Of a DNA stretch of 23,562 bases, positions 7,681-14,900 are shown in pieces. The translations under genes were made by a program, and so were the position numbers. Source of the DNA: Archangium sp. (lineage in GTDB: Bacteria > Myxococcota > Myxococcia > Myxococcales > Myxococcaceae); NCBI GenBank assembly GCA_016793585.1, contig JAEUJR010000194.1:1-23562 (forward strand). Direction: 5' to 3'. The notes under the pieces are model-generated. The model saw nothing but the letters and a program-made list of their open reading frames with translations. It did not search any database and had not been told where the DNA came from. Position 1 is the first letter of the stretch. Every line of letters begins with the position of its first letter.

Positions 7681-9110
7681 TTCACGAACCCCGTCGGTGC
7701 GCGCATCGCGATGTCGTAGTTCGTGCCCACGAAGCGCATCATCACCTCGACGCGCCGGACGCGGCGGGTGTCGAAGCCGCTGCCGAGGCCGAGCACGAAG
7801 CCACCATCGGGCTGGGTCGGGTCGAGGTGCAGCTGCCCGGTGAACTCGGTCTCGTTCATCTTGAACGACGTCGAGGCCTGCTCCCACCGGTAGCGTACGA
7901 GGTCGTTCGGCCCATCGCCGCAGAGGTAGACGACGGGGTGCACACCATCGAGCTGCCCACCGTCGGGGAGCGTGCCCGTGCCCGCGAGCCCCCACAGGCC
8001 GCGCACCGAGCTCGGGTTCGTTCCCGACGCGGCCCACGAGAGCACGAGGCGCAGGTTCTCGGCCGACAGGTCCCACCCGGCATCGCTCGTCGCCTCGGCC
8101 CACCAGATGAGGTTCACGTCGGTGTTGCGTGTTCCGGTGAGGCGGCCGCCGACGTTGGTCCCCGCGGCGCTGATGCGGCCCTTCTGGCATTGGTCGAACA
8201 GCCCCGTTCCCCCTGGCACGACGCCGCCGCCGTAGCGCAGGTTCGGTTGGTTGATGAGCGACGTGGGCCCGCCGCAGCCAGGTTGGTTGTCGAGGGCGCC
8301 GTCACAATCGGTGTCGATGCCGTCGCACGACTCGGTGGTGGGCGCTCGCAGCGCAGTGCAGACGGGCTGCACGCCGGTCGGGCAGGTGAGCACGCCGTCG
8401 ACGCAGATGCCCTTCGCGTTCGGCACCAGGCAGGGGAAGCGCACGGGCTCGGTGACGAGCTGCGTGTCGGCGTAGCTGCTGGCCGTGATGCTCATGTCGC
8501 AGTCGTCGTCGATGCCGTTGCAGCGCTCACCAGCGTCAGGGTGACGAGAGGCTTCGTAGGGCGCGCAATCGGCGACGGCTCCTGCGGCGCGCACCGTGCC
8601 AGGCGGAGCCACGCAGGCCAGCACGCCACCATCGAGCTCGGGGTAGCCGTCTCCGTCTTCGTCGCGCACGAAGGCCTCACGCGTCGGCAGGCCCTCGTCG
8701 ATGACACCGTCGCAGTTGTCGTCGACGCCGTTGCAGCTCTCGGCCGTCGTCGGCTTCACGTCGTCGCGCGTGTCGTCACAGTCGGGCTTTGCACCCTTTG
8801 CGGCAAAGCCTTCGGGCCGCGCGCACCGAATCACCTGCTCGTTCGCGTTGCCGAAGCCGTCTCCGTCGCGGTCGCGAAGAAACGTCGCTCCGGTCGTGCC
8901 ATCGGTGCAGGTGTTGTCGGGGTTTCGCAGGGTGGGGCACGCCAGCACGCCGGGCAGACAGCAGACGGCAGGCTGGCCAAAGGCGTGGTCGCAGACGTAG
9001 CGCGAGGGGCAGGTGCCATCGGCGTTGCACGCGTACAGGCGGGGCTGCGACGTCGGCTCGAAGCACGACGTCACGCAGAGCAACGCGATGACGGCGGCCG
9101 AACGCTTCAT
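7677..9110 (-). CDS. MopE-like Cys/Asp-rich putative metal-binding lipoprotein (first copy)
   Basis: 477 residues from ATG 9110. The signal peptide ends in CVTSC (Cys16), consistent with lipidation. It is a paralogue of the next gene with the same order of parts: a Cys-rich block with CNADGTC and a CC pair; DxDGDGFG and DEDGDGYP loops; CNGVDDNCDGVIDEG (near 126); a second unit near 197 that begins CNGIDDDC but then diverges to MSITAS; CDGIDTDCDGALDN (near 262); then CGGPTSLINQP and a C-terminal domain of about 190 residues ending in a conserved RRVRRVEV segment. Likely surface or outer-membrane location with metal-dependent folding, by family analogy. The ATG overlaps the upstream TGA (ATGA), and the stop overlaps the downstream GTG. 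The degenerate second unit may no longer bind metal. Confidence 0.85.
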   Translation of the reverse strand: MKRSAAVIALLCVTSCFEPTSQPRLYACNADGTCPSRYVCDHAFGQPAVCCLPGVLACPTLRNPDNTCTDGTTGATFLRDRDGDGFGNANEQVIRCARPEGFAAKGAKPDCDDTRDDVKPTTAESCNGVDDNCDGVIDEGLPTREAFVRDEDGDGYPELDGGVLACVAPPGTVRAAGAVADCAPYEASRHPDAGERCNGIDDDCDMSITASSYADTQLVTEPVRFPCLVPNAKGICVDGVLTCPTGVQPVCTALRAPTTESCDGIDTDCDGALDNQPGCGGPTSLINQPNLRYGGGVVPGGTGLFDQCQKGRISAAGTNVGGRLTGTRNTDVNLIWWAEATSDAGWDLSAENLRLVLSWAASGTNPSSVRGLWGLAGTGTLPDGGQLDGVHPVVYLCGDGPNDLVRYRWEQASTSFKMNETEFTGQLHLDPTQPDGGFVLGLGSGFDTRRVRRVEVMMRFVGTNYDIAMRAPTGFVK

Positions 9111-10054
9111 TGCAGGAGCACGTCGACGACGAAGAGGCTGACGCCGAGGGCCGCGAGAGAGGCGCCGACGGCGAGCAGCACGTTGCCTGTCGAGGCGTAC
9201 GCGCGGGCTTGCACGTTGGCGGCCTGCGCTTCGGCCAGGGTGCTGCACGCGCGCGCGTCGGGCGAGTCGCAGCTGGTGAGGCCGATGCCGGTGCCGCGGC
9301 TCAAGGCGCCTGCGATGAGGCCCGCGGCGATGCTGCCTGCGCCCGCCATGAACATGCCGTAGCTCGCGTAGCGAAGGGCGGTGGGCCCGGTCGACGCGCG
9401 CGCAGTCACCGCTGCGGGAGACTCGACCTCGAGCGGCACGCGGCCGGCTTCGGGCACCTCGAGGCGCTGCAGCACCGCGTTGCCATCGGGGAAGACGACG
9501 TCGACCTGGTGCACGCCCGCAGGCACCGCCACCAGCTCTCCATTGCGCGTCGCCACCACCCGGCCGTCGACCTTCACGACGGAGCCGCCTTCGACCTGCA
9601 CCGACATCGCGCCGAAGCCCTTCCGCATCCACCCCGGGAGCAGCTGCTCGAGCGCGGCCTTCAGCGACGGCTCGAGCGCTTCGGGCGGCGTCTCTCCTTT
9701 TCGCGAGCCCACACGTTCACCGTCGAGCCAGAACGAGAGGTCGAAGACGATGCGCGTGTCAGAGCCCTTGAGCTCGATGACGGCGACGCCCGGCGTGCCC
9801 TGCGAGGTCGCGAGCTCTTTCGGGCAGTCATCGGTGCACTTCTTCGGAGCGCCCTTCCTCCACGGCGTCGAGTCTTTCACCGGCGCGCCCGACAGCGCCT
9901 TGAGCGACGCGTCGAGCGCCTTCTGGGCCTTGCGCGCCATGCCTTCGGAAGGCCCGTTGCTGTCGACGAGGGCCGACGACAACACCTGCGCATGAACGAG
10001 CCCGGGCAGGCAGAGCACCATCGCGAGGAATGAAGTGCGGGGAATCAGCTTCAC
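9107..10054 (-). CDS. exported PEGA-like protein with C-terminal membrane segments
   Basis: 315 residues with an N-terminal signal peptide (cleavage probably after LVHA). Residues 30-150 are a soluble region with a Cys pair in CTDDC. Residues of about 155-215 resemble a PEGA-type beta domain: VKVDGRVVATRNGELVAVPAGVHQVDV is the pattern of a surface anchored short beta repeat with a Gly-containing turn and a closing hydrophobic strand. The C-terminus has two hydrophobic helices (about 232-252 and 286-313) separated by a short loop with two Cys. In myxobacteria such proteins often sit beside Ser/Thr kinases. An AGGAGG lies at 10061-10056 only one base before the GTG, which is unusually tight, so the exact start is uncertain. 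It follows the kinase by 42 bases and overlaps the next gene by 4. Confidence 0.75.
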   Translation of the reverse strand: MKLIPRTSFLAMVLCLPGLVHAQVLSSALVDSNGPSEGMARKAQKALDASLKALSGAPVKDSTPWRKGAPKKCTDDCPKELATSQGTPGVAVIELKGSDTRIVFDLSFWLDGERVGSRKGETPPEALEPSLKAALEQLLPGWMRKGFGAMSVQVEGGSVVKVDGRVVATRNGELVAVPAGVHQVDVVFPDGNAVLQRLEVPEAGRVPLEVESPAAVTARASTGPTALRYASYGMFMAGAGSIAAGLIAGALSRGTGIGLTSCDSPDARACSTLAEAQAANVQARAYASTGNVLLAVGASLAALGVSLFVVDVLLQ

Positions 10055-10096
10055 GCCTCCTGTGTAGCGCCGTTCTCCTGACGAGAGCCAGCAGCC

Positions 10097-12613
10097 TTAC
10101 TGCGCCTGAATGCGGAACGTGCCTTCCTTGCAGCCGACCTGCACCTCGTTGATGAGGTTCGGCGCAGTGGGGTCGAACACGAACAGGTTCACGGGGAACT
10201 CGCGACGGGCGCCGGCGAGCAAAGAGGGGAACATCATGCGGCGTTGGCCGGGCGCGAAGAGGGTGCAGTTGTTCCACGAGAACTTCGAGGTGTTGGTCAG
10301 GTAGACGGACCAGATCGGCTGCTGCTGCAGCTTGAGCGTGCCCGTCATCGAGCCGAGCGCGGGTCCTCCACCGCCGGTCTTCGCGGGCGTGCCCGTGCCA
10401 GCGCCGGGGCTCGCGTCGAGGGCCGCAAAGCGCGCGCCCGAGGCCTTCATCGCGTCGGGGTCGAGCAGCACGCGGGCGAGCTTGTCCTTCACCTCCATGA
10501 CGGTGGCGGTGCCGAGCTTCTGGCGCTTGCCATCGTTCTGCGGCGGCCCGACGACGACGAGCTCTTGCCCCGCGACGAGGCCTTCGGGCTTGCCGGCGCG
10601 CGCGTACATCGTGGAGCCGTCGGCGAAGAGCTCGACCGCTTTCTTCACCTCGAGCGCGTTGCTGGGCGCGGCGACTTCCTTCACTTCACCGATGGCGACG
10701 AAGCGGTCACCCGCGGCCTTCGAGGCTTCGGCGTCGAGCGCGAGGCGGGCCATCTTGGGGAAGACCTCCATGACGGTGCCGGTGCCGAGCTTGGTGCGCT
10801 TTCCATCAGCTTGCGGGCCGCTGACGATGACGAGCGTCTGACCGACGACGAGGCCTTCGGGCTTGCCAGCGCGCGCGTACGTCTTGTCGGCGTCGGTGAA
10901 GAGGTCGACGGTCTTCTTCACCTCGACGCTCGCGGGGCCACCAGTCTGCGGCGCCGCGATGACCTTCACGTCACCCAGCGCAGCGAAGCGGGCGCCTTCG
11001 GCCTGTGCCGCTCCGGAGTCGAGCGCGACGCGCGACATCTTGGGGAACACCTCCATCACCGTGCCGGTGCCGAGCTGCTGGCGTTTGCCGTCGTTCTGCG
11101 GCGGGCCGACGATGACGAGCGTGCTGCCGACGACGAGGCCGTCACCCTGGCCCGCGCGCACGTAGGTCTTGTCTCCGTCGACGAAGAGCTCGGCCGTCTT
11201 CTTCGCGTCGACGACGTCACCGGTCGCGGCAGTGACGGTGTCGGCGATGGGCGGAACGATGACGGGCGTGGGGTCGTTCTTCGGCGGCTCGGGTGGCTTC
11301 TCGTCTCCGGCGGGCGGCGTCGTCTTCGCGACGTCGACCGGGTCGAGCGGCTTCGGTGGCACGACGACCTCTGGCTTCGTGCTCGTGCCCGTTCGCGTCA
11401 TCGCATACCCACCGGCGAGCAACACGAGCGCCGCCACGAGGCCGACGGCGATGAAGAGTGGAGCCTTGCTGGGGGGAAGCGCTGCCGCGTGCAGTTGTGC
11501 CGTCGTCATGGGAACTCCCTGGGGTGAAGGTGGTGCTGAAGGTTTCGGCGTCGCGCGCTCGACTGCCGTGTGCTGGCCCGTCGGCTTGACGAGCGTGGGG
11601 TCGACACTGTCGGTGGTGGCGCTGGCGACGTTGGTCGGCAGGCCGCGAATCGTCGAGACGCGCGTGAGCAGCGCCTGCGACGACTTGAACTCCGAGGCGC
11701 AGAACTGCTTCACGAACTCGCCGATTTGCACCTTCGACGGCATGCCCGAGAGCTTCATCAGCTCGTCGAGCAGCGCGCGGGCGAAGTCGTCGGTGGTGGC
11801 GAAGCGATGCTCGGGGCTCGACGAGAGCGCCTTGAGCACCACCGTCTCGAGCGAGGCGGGCACTTCTTCACGCAGGGGCGCGAGCGGCTTGATGGCGGGG
11901 TTCGCCATGGCCACCACCATCTCGGTGAGCGTGCCGCGGGGTACGAAGGGGCGGTTGGCGAGCAGCTCCCAGAGCACGATGGCGAGCGCGTATTGATCAG
12001 CGCGGTGATCGACGTTCTCGCCGCGCGCCTGCTCGGGCGCCATGTAGCCGAGCTTGCCCATCACCGACGGAGCGCCGGTCGCGCGGCTGCGGGCCTCTGA
12101 CTTCGCGATGCCGAAGTCGATGACCTTCACCTCGCCCTCGTACGACACCATGATGTTCTGCGGGCTGACGTCGCGGTGCACGACGTTGAGCGCGGTGCCG
12201 TCGAGCGCGAGTTTTCGATGCGCGGCGCCGAGCCCTTCGGCGGCCTGCTGAATGAGGAAGATGGCGACGGGAACGGGCAGCGCCTGCTTCGAGTCGCGCA
12301 CGTGCTGATGCAACTGGGCGAGGTCGATGCCGGCGACGTACTCGAGCGCGATGTAGAGCGTGCCCGCCTCGTCGCCCATGTCGAACACCTGCGCGATGTT
12401 CGAGTGCTGCAGCTGCGTCAGCACGCGGCCTTCGTGCAGGAACCGAGAGACGAACGACTCGTCTTTCGCGATGGCGGGCAGCACGGTCTTCACGATGCAG
12501 AGCTTCTCGAAGCCTCCGGTGCCAGTGAGCCGGGCGAGCCACACCGAGCCCATGCCTCCTTCACCCAGCTGCTCGAGCAGCTCGTATCGACCCAGCTTTT
12601 GGGGGCTCGCCAT
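10097..12613 (-). CDS. transmembrane eukaryotic-like Ser/Thr protein kinase with triplicated extracytoplasmic domain
   Basis: 838 residues from ATG 12613 (MASPQKLGRYELL), chosen because the kinase domain begins at residue 9; an open extension to 12667 adds only non-conserved residues. The catalytic domain is complete: Gly loop GEGGMG (17-22), Lys42 in the VK pair, Glu61, HRDVSPQN (146-153), DFG (166-168), and APE (192-194). A Pro/Thr-rich linker follows, then one membrane helix (about 386-405), a Pro/Lys/Asp-rich spacer, and three related modules beginning near residues 468, 563 and 654. The last about 80 residues are a distinct terminal domain with a Cys pair. The topology implies a cytoplasmic kinase with a periplasmic sensor-like tail. 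It is first in a minus-strand series with the PEGA-like and MopE-like genes, so it may sense or regulate that envelope system. Substrates are unknown. Confidence 0.92.
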   Translation of the reverse strand: MASPQKLGRYELLEQLGEGGMGSVWLARLTGTGGFEKLCIVKTVLPAIAKDESFVSRFLHEGRVLTQLQHSNIAQVFDMGDEAGTLYIALEYVAGIDLAQLHQHVRDSKQALPVPVAIFLIQQAAEGLGAAHRKLALDGTALNVVHRDVSPQNIMVSYEGEVKVIDFGIAKSEARSRATGAPSVMGKLGYMAPEQARGENVDHRADQYALAIVLWELLANRPFVPRGTLTEMVVAMANPAIKPLAPLREEVPASLETVVLKALSSSPEHRFATTDDFARALLDELMKLSGMPSKVQIGEFVKQFCASEFKSSQALLTRVSTIRGLPTNVASATTDSVDPTLVKPTGQHTAVERATPKPSAPPSPQGVPMTTAQLHAAALPPSKAPLFIAVGLVAALVLLAGGYAMTRTGTSTKPEVVVPPKPLDPVDVAKTTPPAGDEKPPEPPKNDPTPVIVPPIADTVTAATGDVVDAKKTAELFVDGDKTYVRAGQGDGLVVGSTLVIVGPPQNDGKRQQLGTGTVMEVFPKMSRVALDSGAAQAEGARFAALGDVKVIAAPQTGGPASVEVKKTVDLFTDADKTYARAGKPEGLVVGQTLVIVSGPQADGKRTKLGTGTVMEVFPKMARLALDAEASKAAGDRFVAIGEVKEVAAPSNALEVKKAVELFADGSTMYARAGKPEGLVAGQELVVVGPPQNDGKRQKLGTATVMEVKDKLARVLLDPDAMKASGARFAALDASPGAGTGTPAKTGGGGPALGSMTGTLKLQQQPIWSVYLTNTSKFSWNNCTLFAPGQRRMMFPSLLAGARREFPVNLFVFDPTAPNLINEVQVGCKEGTFRIQAQ
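10411..11212 (-). repeat. three tandem ~91-95 residue modules inside the kinase gene
   Basis: Each module starts with a VKK/AKK-x-ELF or DLF segment, followed by TYARAG, GLVVGQTLVIV, DGKRxxLGT, TVMEV and ARFAAL-like blocks. The TVMEV codons recur at 285- and 273-base intervals (95 and 91 codons). The modules look like small beta domains comparable to flagellar FlgT C-terminal-like folds, but that is only a resemblance. They lie outside the membrane after the single helix, where a ligand or cell-wall contact could be sensed. Confidence 0.8.
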
Positions 12614-12693
12614 GTGTTCGACCCGATAATCGTATGGGTTCGACGAATGACCACGTGGTTTCTGCATTCCTGCGCGAGGTACAGTCGACGCCG
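12614..12693. promoter_or_regulatory. divergent promoter region with AT-rich core
   Basis: The 80-base gap between the kinase start (12613, minus) and the small protein start (12694, plus) holds one of the most AT-rich spots in the window, GATAATCGTAT at 12625-12635. GATAAT fits a sigma70-type -10 at 5 of 6 positions on the plus strand. GTTCGAC occurs at 12616-12622 and again at 12638-12644, a direct repeat spaced 22 bases. No convincing -35 element is seen for either direction. Confidence 0.3.
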
Positions 12694-12930
12694 ATGAGCG
12701 TGGTGGACGATGAGATCGATCGCCGGGTCGTGCTGCGGCGGCTGCCGAGCTACGGCCCCGACTGGGACGCTGCCATCGAGTACGGCATCGACGTCGCGCA
12801 GACCGAGCTGAACCTCGCGCTCACGCCTGAGCAGCGCATTCTGCAGCTCGAGGCGTTGCTGAGACTGCACGACGAGCTTCGACCGACAGGGCCCGTGATT
12901 GACCACTCCGACAAGCTTCCAGCCAAGTGA
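12694..12930 (+). CDS. small helical protein paired with a nucleotidyltransferase
   Basis: 78 residues from ATG 12694. ATG 12634 would add 20 residues but would leave only 20 bases to the divergent kinase start, so the later start is preferred. The central pattern YGIDVAQTELNLALTPEQRI is followed by LEALLRLHDEL, an amphipathic helix. I recognise this general layout (YGID, then LTPxQR, then LxxLxxLHxEL) from small proteins encoded just upstream of MNT-type nucleotidyltransferases, but I cannot give it a family name. Its stop overlaps the next gene by 32 bases, a strong sign of cotranslation. A role as antitoxin or regulatory partner is inferred from this arrangement only. Confidence 0.72.
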   Translation: MSVVDDEIDRRVVLRRLPSYGPDWDAAIEYGIDVAQTELNLALTPEQRILQLEALLRLHDELRPTGPVIDHSDKLPAK

Positions 12931-13399
12931 GATTCTGCGGGTCCTCGCCGAGGCTGACGTCGAGTTCATCGTCGTCGGTGGTCTCGCAGCCATCGCGCAC
13001 GGCTGCAGCCAGAGCACGCGAGACTTCGACGCCGTTGCGCCGCTCACGGTCGAGAACTGTCGACGCATCTTGAAGGCGCTCGGGCCCTACGAGCCCCGGT
13101 TCTACCAGTCGCTGAACAAGCCTCGCGTGGAGCGACCTGCCGAGGAACTCGCAGAGTTCAGAAACCTCTACTTCTCGACCACAATCGGCGTCGTCGATCT
13201 GCTCGGTTCACTTCCTCCGGTGGGGTCGTTCTCAGAAGTCGCAGCGCACGCAGTCGAGATGTCGATGTTCGGTCGCAGGCACCGCGTCGTCGGGCTGGAC
13301 GATCTGATCGCCGTGAAGGCGTTCGTTGCGCGCCCGAAGGACAGACCCGTCGAGCTGGAGCTGCGGGCGATACGAGACCGGCTCAAGCCCTCGACTTGA
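12899..13399 (+). CDS. MNT-fold nucleotidyltransferase (AbiEii/toxin-like)
   Basis: 166 residues. The polymerase-beta-type nucleotidyltransferase signature is intact: FIVVGGLAAIAHG (Gly27, Gly28), then STRDFD (Asp42, Asp44), and a third acidic candidate in the IGVVDLLG strand. Proteins of this size class include antitoxins that AMPylate HEPN toxins and toxins that modify tRNA; the sequence alone does not decide which. The start is TTG at 12899: the preceding in-frame codon is TGA, so no upstream start is possible, and the gene begins inside the 3' end of the small partner gene. The C-terminus overlaps the convergent permease gene by 17 bases. No HEPN partner is visible, so the small upstream protein is the only candidate partner. 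Confidence 0.82.
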   Translation: MTTPTSFQPSEILRVLAEADVEFIVVGGLAAIAHGCSQSTRDFDAVAPLTVENCRRILKALGPYEPRFYQSLNKPRVERPAEELAEFRNLYFSTTIGVVDLLGSLPPVGSFSEVAAHAVEMSMFGRRHRVVGLDDLIAVKAFVARPKDRPVELELRAIRDRLKPST

Positions 13400-14861
13400 T
13401 GGCGCGTGTGGCGGCCCAGGCGATGAGGCCGATGGCGAAGATGACCGAGATCCAGATGGTCAACGACGGCACCGCGTACAGGCTTCCGGAGCCGAGCGGC
13501 AACGACAGGCCGGCCAGCTTCGTCATCAGCGCCTCCTGCGCGGCATCGCTCGCGTGGCCGAACTTCACCAGCATCAGGCCCGACGAGGTGAAGCCGACGT
13601 AGAGCATCCACGCCGAGGCGACGAGGTAGAGCGCCGCACACGCGAGGCCGACGACGCTGGGCCGCTTCCCCTCCATCGGCTTGAGCGCCAACTTGAACAG
13701 CCCCGCCACCGTGAGCGCCGCGAAGAAGACGAGAATCGCACCGACGTTCGCGAGCACGGTTCGCAGCTCGTGCGTGAAGAGCACCGCGAGTGACAACACG
13801 CCCTGCAGCAACACCGCAGCGGTCGGCGCCTTGCCCTCTGACCCCGCGAGAATCGACGGCAGCACGCCGTCTTTCGCCATCACCGAGTACACGCGCGGCC
13901 CGACGAGCGTCATCGCGCTGATGGCCGAGATGAACAGCACCAGCGTCACCGCGCTCATCACCTTCGCGGCACCCGGGCCGAGCAGGTGCGCCATCACCGC
14001 CTGGCCGAGCGTCACCTGGTCGAACTGCGCCGCGCCCGATGTGAACGCGTCGTAGCGGAACACCACCGTGCCCTGCTCGGGCGTGAGGTTCGCGACGAAG
14101 ATGAAGTTCACGACGAGGTAGAGGCCACCCACGACCAGACAGCCGAGGAGCATCGCGCGCGGCACCGTCTGGTGCGGCTCCTTGAAGTCGTCGGCGGCGT
14201 ACACGGCCGCGTTCCAGCCCGAGTACGCGAACGCGATGTAGAAGAGGCTCGACGCGAAGCCGCTGAAGCTCTCTCCGTCGGTCGACGGCGGCGCCCACGT
14301 CGGCCACGACATCGAGCCCGCGAACAAGCCGACCAGCACGAAGCCCACGAGCAACGCGACCTTCACCGCGACGAGCCCGTTCTGGACGCGCGCCGACAGA
14401 TGAAGCCCGAGCGCGTGCAGCAGCGTCAGCAGAATGATCAGCGCCGCTCCGAAGAGACGAGGCTCGAGCGAGGGGAAGATGACGCGCGCGAATGCTCCGG
14501 CCGCCAGCGCATCGAGCGCGATGGGCGCCGAGAAGCCGACCAGCAGCGAGCCCCACCCGGCGACGTACCCGAGCGCGGGGTGCAGCAGCGTGCCGACGTA
14601 CCGGTACTCACCACCGCCCGACGGCAGAAAGCGCGCGACCTCGGCGTAGGCGCGGGCTCCGGCGAGCGCGAGCACACCGCCGACGATCCACGCCAGCAAG
14701 ATGGTGCCCGGCCGCATCGACTGCGCCATGAAACCCGTCGAGAGAAAGACGCCGGCCCCCACCATGTTGGCGATGACGAGGCCGACGCCAGACCAGAGGC
14801 CGAAAGTGCGCGTGGTGGTCACGGAGCCGCGGGGTGTACCGCAGAGCCATGGTGAATACAT
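13383..14861 (-). CDS. APC-superfamily amino-acid permease
   Basis: 492 residues with about 12 hydrophobic segments. Helix 1 carries the unwound Gly-rich motif of the amino acid-polyamine-organocation family (NMVGAGVF). The helix-6 region is also typical: IAFAYSGWNAAVYAADDFKEP, then VPRAML. These mark a cytoplasmic-membrane transporter for amino acids or related compounds; substrate and direction (uptake or exchange) cannot be read from the sequence. ATG 14861 is preferred because a GAGG element lies nine bases upstream; GTG at 14822 or 14867 are alternatives. It is transcribed alone and divergent from the lipoprotein at 14901 (39-base gap, so promoters must overlap). Its 3' end overlaps the nucleotidyltransferase gene. 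Confidence 0.9.
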   Translation of the reverse strand: MYSPWLCGTPRGSVTTTRTFGLWSGVGLVIANMVGAGVFLSTGFMAQSMRPGTILLAWIVGGVLALAGARAYAEVARFLPSGGGEYRYVGTLLHPALGYVAGWGSLLVGFSAPIALDALAAGAFARVIFPSLEPRLFGAALIILLTLLHALGLHLSARVQNGLVAVKVALLVGFVLVGLFAGSMSWPTWAPPSTDGESFSGFASSLFYIAFAYSGWNAAVYAADDFKEPHQTVPRAMLLGCLVVGGLYLVVNFIFVANLTPEQGTVVFRYDAFTSGAAQFDQVTLGQAVMAHLLGPGAAKVMSAVTLVLFISAISAMTLVGPRVYSVMAKDGVLPSILAGSEGKAPTAAVLLQGVLSLAVLFTHELRTVLANVGAILVFFAALTVAGLFKLALKPMEGKRPSVVGLACAALYLVASAWMLYVGFTSSGLMLVKFGHASDAAQEALMTKLAGLSLPLGSGSLYAVPSLTIWISVIFAIGLIAWAATRAIKSRA

Positions 14862-14900
14862 GCACACTCGCCTCGTCGGTCAGCCTCGGAGACACTGCAC

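Noticed and set aside
6600..8750. Repeated GTCGTCGTC-type tracts that might suggest a DNA repeat array
   Set aside because: They are the codons of the Asp-rich metal-binding motifs on the minus strand and have no regular spacing, so this is neither a CRISPR nor a satellite.
6199..9362. Several long plus-strand open frames opposite the MopE-like genes
   Set aside because: Val/Ala/Arg/His-rich mirror images of the Asp/Cys-rich genes, with no start context and no domain.
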